From Omphiscola glabra (taxonomy: Eukaryota; Mollusca; Gastropoda; Lymnaeidae), in contig OZ024802.1 of the NCBI GenBank assembly GCA_964017045.1, forward strand, positions 11,110,435 through 11,174,434: a stretch of DNA of 64,000 nucleotides, written 5' to 3'. The notes below the pieces were generated by a model, which was given only the letters and a program-made list of their open reading frames with translations, ran no database searches and had not been told where the DNA came from. The translations under genes were made by a program, and so were the position numbers. Below are positions 59,707 to 64,000 of the stretch, in pieces (position 1 is the stretch's first letter; each line of letters begins with the position of its first letter).

Positions 59707-60716
59707 GTTTGCTTTAATGAGAATACAAAAAGTCACATGATCTCCTCTATATCTCATCTCCCTTCCCCGTATATTTTTTCGCGAAATATTCCATACCAAT
59801 GGTCATGAAAGATAAATCTTTCTGTAAACTGCCTTAATATTGTCATTTCATGAGTTCAATAAATAGTAGGCCTAGTCATTATTTATTTAGCAAATGGACG
59901 GGGGATAAGATAATCCACAGCTAAAGGGGGCTAATACTATAAAAGTAGCACGCAAAACAATATCAATAATTATTACAATTTTACAATACATCAATTATCA
60001 TGAAGTCGACAAAAGCGGGGTGGATTGCAACACTTTTTACATTCTGGCTCACCGTTTATTACATTTTTATTTGATTGAAGTAAAATTGAACTCTGAAGAT
60101 ATGAGTTGTATTAAGCTGAAGTTGAAGGATACCATTGGTCCCCTCATTGGAGTAAAATTGAACTCTGTACTGTAGGCCTAGACACTGTAGTCAGATATGA
60201 GTTGTATTAATCTGAAGGATATCAAATTGAATATCAATAATAATTGAAATAACAATTATATATCAAAAGAAAAAAAAGAAAGAAAAAATCAAATTGAAGG
60301 ATACCAAATTTTTGTCTTCAGCGTGTGACAACCAACCCCAAACAGGGCTTTCTCGTCAACAAAACAGACCTTGTTTATAAAAAATCAGTATTGCATTTTT
60401 CTTAAATAATAGAAAATCAACCAAGTAAGATATCGGAATAAACTCATTAGAAGACAATGTAAATGTTGTTGAGTTTAAAAAAAACAACAACCCAAAAACG
60501 GAGAAGGTTTAAGATATGAAAATTCTATCTAAATCTAAGGAATCTCAAACAAATAAAATTGACAATTTCTAAAATTTTAAAATTCATTTATAATCTATAA
60601 AATTTAGGGATAGCTGAAAATCAATATTCGTGATTAAAAATAAAATTAATATGGTAGACAATAAACTGATTGGTAGTGTGGTATCTACAATAGAATAGCA
60701 GAACAAGGTGTGTTAA

Positions 60717-61237
60717 GGGGTCGTTCGCAACGTACGTCACGCAAAAAATGACCTTTTTAGATCCCCCACTCCCACCCTGTCATAAATTATTTACCCCCCC
60801 CCCCCCCAACCTTTAGTGTCACATCACACCTAAAAAAATCAAAACATGCATACAATTTTCACAACTAAACTAAGTATTTATTTTATTCTTTAACATTTTC
60901 CCATAATGAATAAAGATGTAGCATTATGACGCGAAACAACGAAGTCCTCCTCGCCCCGAATATAAAATGGCCTTAACAGTTTTTGCGTAATTTTTCGATA
61001 TGCGCAGAAGGTGTGAGCGACTTAAGTTCACGTTACTCATAATACCTGAGGCAATTTCGACCTCAAATTAATGTTTTAAAATTAATTGAATAAAGATTTT
61101 TCAAAATTAGAAAATTTTAGATTATTTTTTTTTAAATTGTGACGTCACACATTTTTTGCCCCCCCCCCTGTCACAAATTCTCGACCCCCCCCCCCCCCCG
61201 CCTATCCTGAGTGTCACGTAATTTGGGCACGACCCCC
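60717..61237. mobile_element. PIF/Harbinger-like MITE with poly-C tracts
   Basis: The ends ggggtcgttcgcaacgtacg and atttgggcacgacccc are inverted imperfectly. The flanks are taa on both sides (60714-60716, 61238-61240). Mirrored gtcacg motifs and C-runs lie near both ends. Superfamily is inferred only from the 3-bp TAA duplication. Confidence 0.55.
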
Positions 61238-61404
61238 TAAGCATGAATTAATAGACAGGACAATACGATTTGGACGTTTCGGCTTAGAGCCCTCCTCAGC
61301 AAACAAGACAAGTAAGATAAGCATTTTTTGTTTACTTACTCCCAGTTTCAACTAAAAGAAGCTATGTAACTCTATAATTCAGGGGTCTCAAACAATTTTG
61401 AAAA

Positions 61405-61626
61405 GCAGCGCCGCCATTCGCACCCGGGTACCATTAGACGCAATGCTATTCTGATGTCATTTGTAGTAGTTTATTTTAGTAAAACTGAAGAATTAAGATT
61501 ACAAACGTATGGTACATTCAATTATCTTTCATTTGATACCTTATTTGGTCTTACAAACCCAACAAAAATATTTTTAATCGTTTTTTAACCCCAAGCTCTC
61601 AATTCTGGTACCCGGGTACCAATAGA
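61405..61626 (+). mobile_element. half copy of the foldback element
   Basis: It matches the spacer and right arm of 5759-6184, from cattcgcacccgggtacc to gtaccaatag. The left arm is absent. It is preceded by caggggtctcaaac (61381), which may be a separate hAT end. Confidence 0.7.
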
Positions 61627-61852
61627 TGTAGTCTTGGTGGAAAGCTATGTTTATCTAAATTCCGAGAAATAAAGATTTCCATTGATACCAAATACGATGT
61701 GGTCGGTCGATTCTAAGAATAAGAATCAACTTGGTACAAGTTTAAAAAAACAACAATTAAAAATGGCTTTTTAACCATTCATATATAGGGTTAACAAATT
61801 AATATTTTAAAATAAAATTTCTAATATCTTTTAATAATTAATTTAATTTAGG

Positions 61853-62005
61853 CTTATCAACAACTATTTACGATCCACCATGGGACAGTCAAGGATTTCT
61901 GATCTGACTCTACTATCAAACGAAAATGATACGGTGAAGGATATTGATTTTGATCAAGTGATTGACAGGTTTGCAGCTTTCAAAACCAGGAAAGGAAAAT
62001 TTTAA
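61853..62005 (+). pseudogene. C-terminal fragment of an hAT (ZMYM1/TTF-type) transposase
   Basis: The frame reads NNYLRSTMGQSRISDLTLLS, then DIDFDQVIDRFAAFKTRK and TAA at 62003-62005. This is the hAT dimerisation-domain end found in transposases and in ZMYM1-like genes. Only about 50 codons are present, after tttag, so an exon with a splice acceptor is also possible. AATAAA follows directly. Confidence 0.6.
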
Positions 62006-62114
62006 ATAAATTAAATTTAAATGTAAAAATAACTCTAGCTTAACGTTGTTACATTTCTTAAATACATTTACATCCCGACCTTCAATGATTTGTTTTTTGT
62101 TATTATTTTAACAA

Positions 62115-62214
62115 GGAGACTAAGAAGAAATACATCGTGGAAGTCAGGGGGAGGGGGTGACACCATGAGTTTACCGCACCAGCACCGGGTGACACGAACC
62201 CTAGCTACACCACT
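62115..62214 (-). mobile_element. end of a CAGTGGTGTAGC hAT MITE
   Basis: On the minus strand it starts cagtggtgtagctagggtt, then gtgtcacccggtgctgg. This resembles the end at 25585 and the MITE at 693-895. The other end was not located. Confidence 0.5.
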
Positions 62215-64000
62215 GGAAATTTGTTAAAAGATTTGTATGTATCTGAAAAACATTCACAATAGTCTGTAACAAAATGATGTATAGAATGATATTACAAATC
62301 ATGCATAACACCCCCCCCCCCCCCACACACACACACTTTTTTCCTTTTCCGCTACGCTACTATGCCTCCGGTTACCGTGAGTCTGTGAGCCTTTGTGTCC
62401 GTAGGTCTAAATGACATCCAAAAAATCTGGTAGGCTACGCCACTGCCTGTATATTGTATATTATTATAAGTCATCTGTATTTTCTTGCACGTTTTGTTTG
62501 CGTTAAACTACCTTCATGATAGCTGTTTCAATATTAAAAAAGTCGCGCATTTTGCATTACAATCAAAACTAACACTACTAACAGGTTTGCAATCACTGCT
62601 AACTCATTGGGAATATTTTTTAAGATAAAAAGACTTTTTATTATCTGGTTTAAAAAAAAATAAAGCTAGAGTCAATTAGGCCTATGCCTTAATTTAAGTT
62701 TAAGGCCAGCCTCTGACCTGGGTTTACTGCCATTTACGTTACGACATGATTTTCATACCTCATTTAAATTATGTCAAAGGATGATGACGTCGCCGGAAGT
62801 AGAATTAAGCGATATTAGAAGTGCGTCAAAAATAATATAGTGTTTAGGAAATAATTCTTTGGGCTTGTCCCTAATTTTTACATAAATTCTTATGTACTTA
62901 TTTATTCTCTTAAACTTTAAACAGTTTCTTAGCTAGCAGCGTACGTATTTAGCTTCTTTGTTGTAAGGTCATTTAGTCCTCTTTGTCCAAATCATCCAAA
63001 AGACCTATTATCGATATGAATATTCAATAATCAGAAAACATTTAATATTTTATTCAAAAGAATAAGGGAACAAAATACCTTTAAACAAAGAACATAAAGG
63101 AAGTTTGTTTTTTAAAACTTTAAAATAAAGGGAAGACCAAATAAAGAGTTCTAGTTTGAATTACAAAGTTATATTCTTATTCACGTACTTAGACTTAGCT
63201 GTTACTGTTAGTGGTGTTAGTCTACTAACTAAAAAAAATAATCTGAAAAACATTAAATTAAGTAAGTATTTATTTAGGTACAACACACTCAACTACTAGT
63301 GACTAGTCACACTGTACAACTACAACACTACACAAGTGCAAAAAAAGCCAAATGCAACTGCAATGTGGCCTATTATTAAAATAAATAATGAATTGAATTT
63401 TACCTTTTTAAAATTGAAGCATAATTATTCATGATACATGATGATGATGCACAAATCACAAGCGTCAGAAAGTTTCAGCAAGCCTAATAATTAAATTAAC
63501 AGTAACAGCCATATAAAATAAATCATTTTTGTGCAGCACTATTATTTACTAACTATAAAAAAGTATGGCATAGCCAGCATAGGGCCCTTAATATGAGTTT
63601 TATGACAAGCCAGTGATACAGACTGTAGACACTATTTTGTCTTGGTTCTGATGGCATTATTATGTATTATGTTTTATTATTAGCACTTAGACTTAGACCC
63701 AGGTCTAAAATAGATATCTTTTCATAAATAAATAATTAAATAGGCTATACTGCCTATACTATAGTTCTAATAACTAAAATTGCCATCTTTTGGCATAGTC
63801 CATTAATAGTACTATGTAATATATTTACTCATTTGATCGATTGGAACATTTCTAAATATTCTTTTGCCATACTATAGTAAAAGTTTATTATATCATTTCA
63901 AAGATTAATTTCAAGATCAATGATCTACGATCTTTGGGTGAATCTTTTACTACTAGTAATACTAGTTCAGTAATTGCCATTTGTTGTTCATGTGGTCATT

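Larger units (their letters stand above)
59707..64000. other. upstream region of KIAA0930
   Basis: It should contain the KIAA0930 promoter close to 59707-59900; no TATA box is obvious. The rest holds the MITE 60717-61237, half of a foldback element (61405-61626), an hAT 3' fragment (61853-62005), another hAT MITE end (to 62214) and AT-rich DNA. I see no gene in 62215-64000. Confidence 0.65.

Overview
The window is animal nuclear DNA: AT-rich, with long introns, GT-AG spliced exons and many dispersed DNA transposons. The gene content and the SPIN-like hAT elements fit a mollusc, most likely a gastropod snail. That placement is an inference; another lophotrochozoan cannot be excluded.

Three protein-coding genes can be assembled exon by exon. 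(1) Positions 1-18038, plus strand: the 3' part of an A1CF/RBM46/RBM47-family RNA-binding protein. Ten exons are visible, covering the end of RRM1, RRM2, RRM3, an RG-rich linker, a dsRBD-like module and a C-terminal tail. The 5' end lies outside the window. (2) Positions 38417-30531, minus strand: a complete ZCCHC17 (pS1D) homologue in seven exons, with an S1 domain, a CCHC knuckle and an unusually long RS/RGG-rich last exon. (3) Positions 59706-49400, minus strand: a complete KIAA0930 homologue in ten exons, 411 codons. Genes 1 and 2 converge; genes 2 and 3 are in tandem. The first two both encode RNA-binding proteins, but nothing in the sequence shows that they act together.

The rest is introns, probable UTRs and intergenic DNA filled with mobile elements. 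The main group is a SPIN-like hAT family: one full-length but broken copy at 46100-47978 and four short derivatives, all with TIRs, four with perfect 8-bp target-site duplications. There are also an OC1-like hAT relic (16832-17105), other hAT MITEs (693-895, 24348-24541), a piggyBac-like shell whose middle is now a 28-bp minisatellite (27458-29498), a PIF/Harbinger-like MITE group, a tRNA-derived SINE (33170-32961), and three LINE fragments. Tandem arrays with periods of 21, 27, 28, 47, 52, 55 and 169 bp are scattered through the non-coding DNA. Several create long spurious open frames.

I found no CRISPR array, operon, or convincing new gene system. The most unusual points are the hAT invader family, the piggyBac shell holding a minisatellite, the 55-bp array that grew from a MITE end, and the large ZCCHC17 extension.
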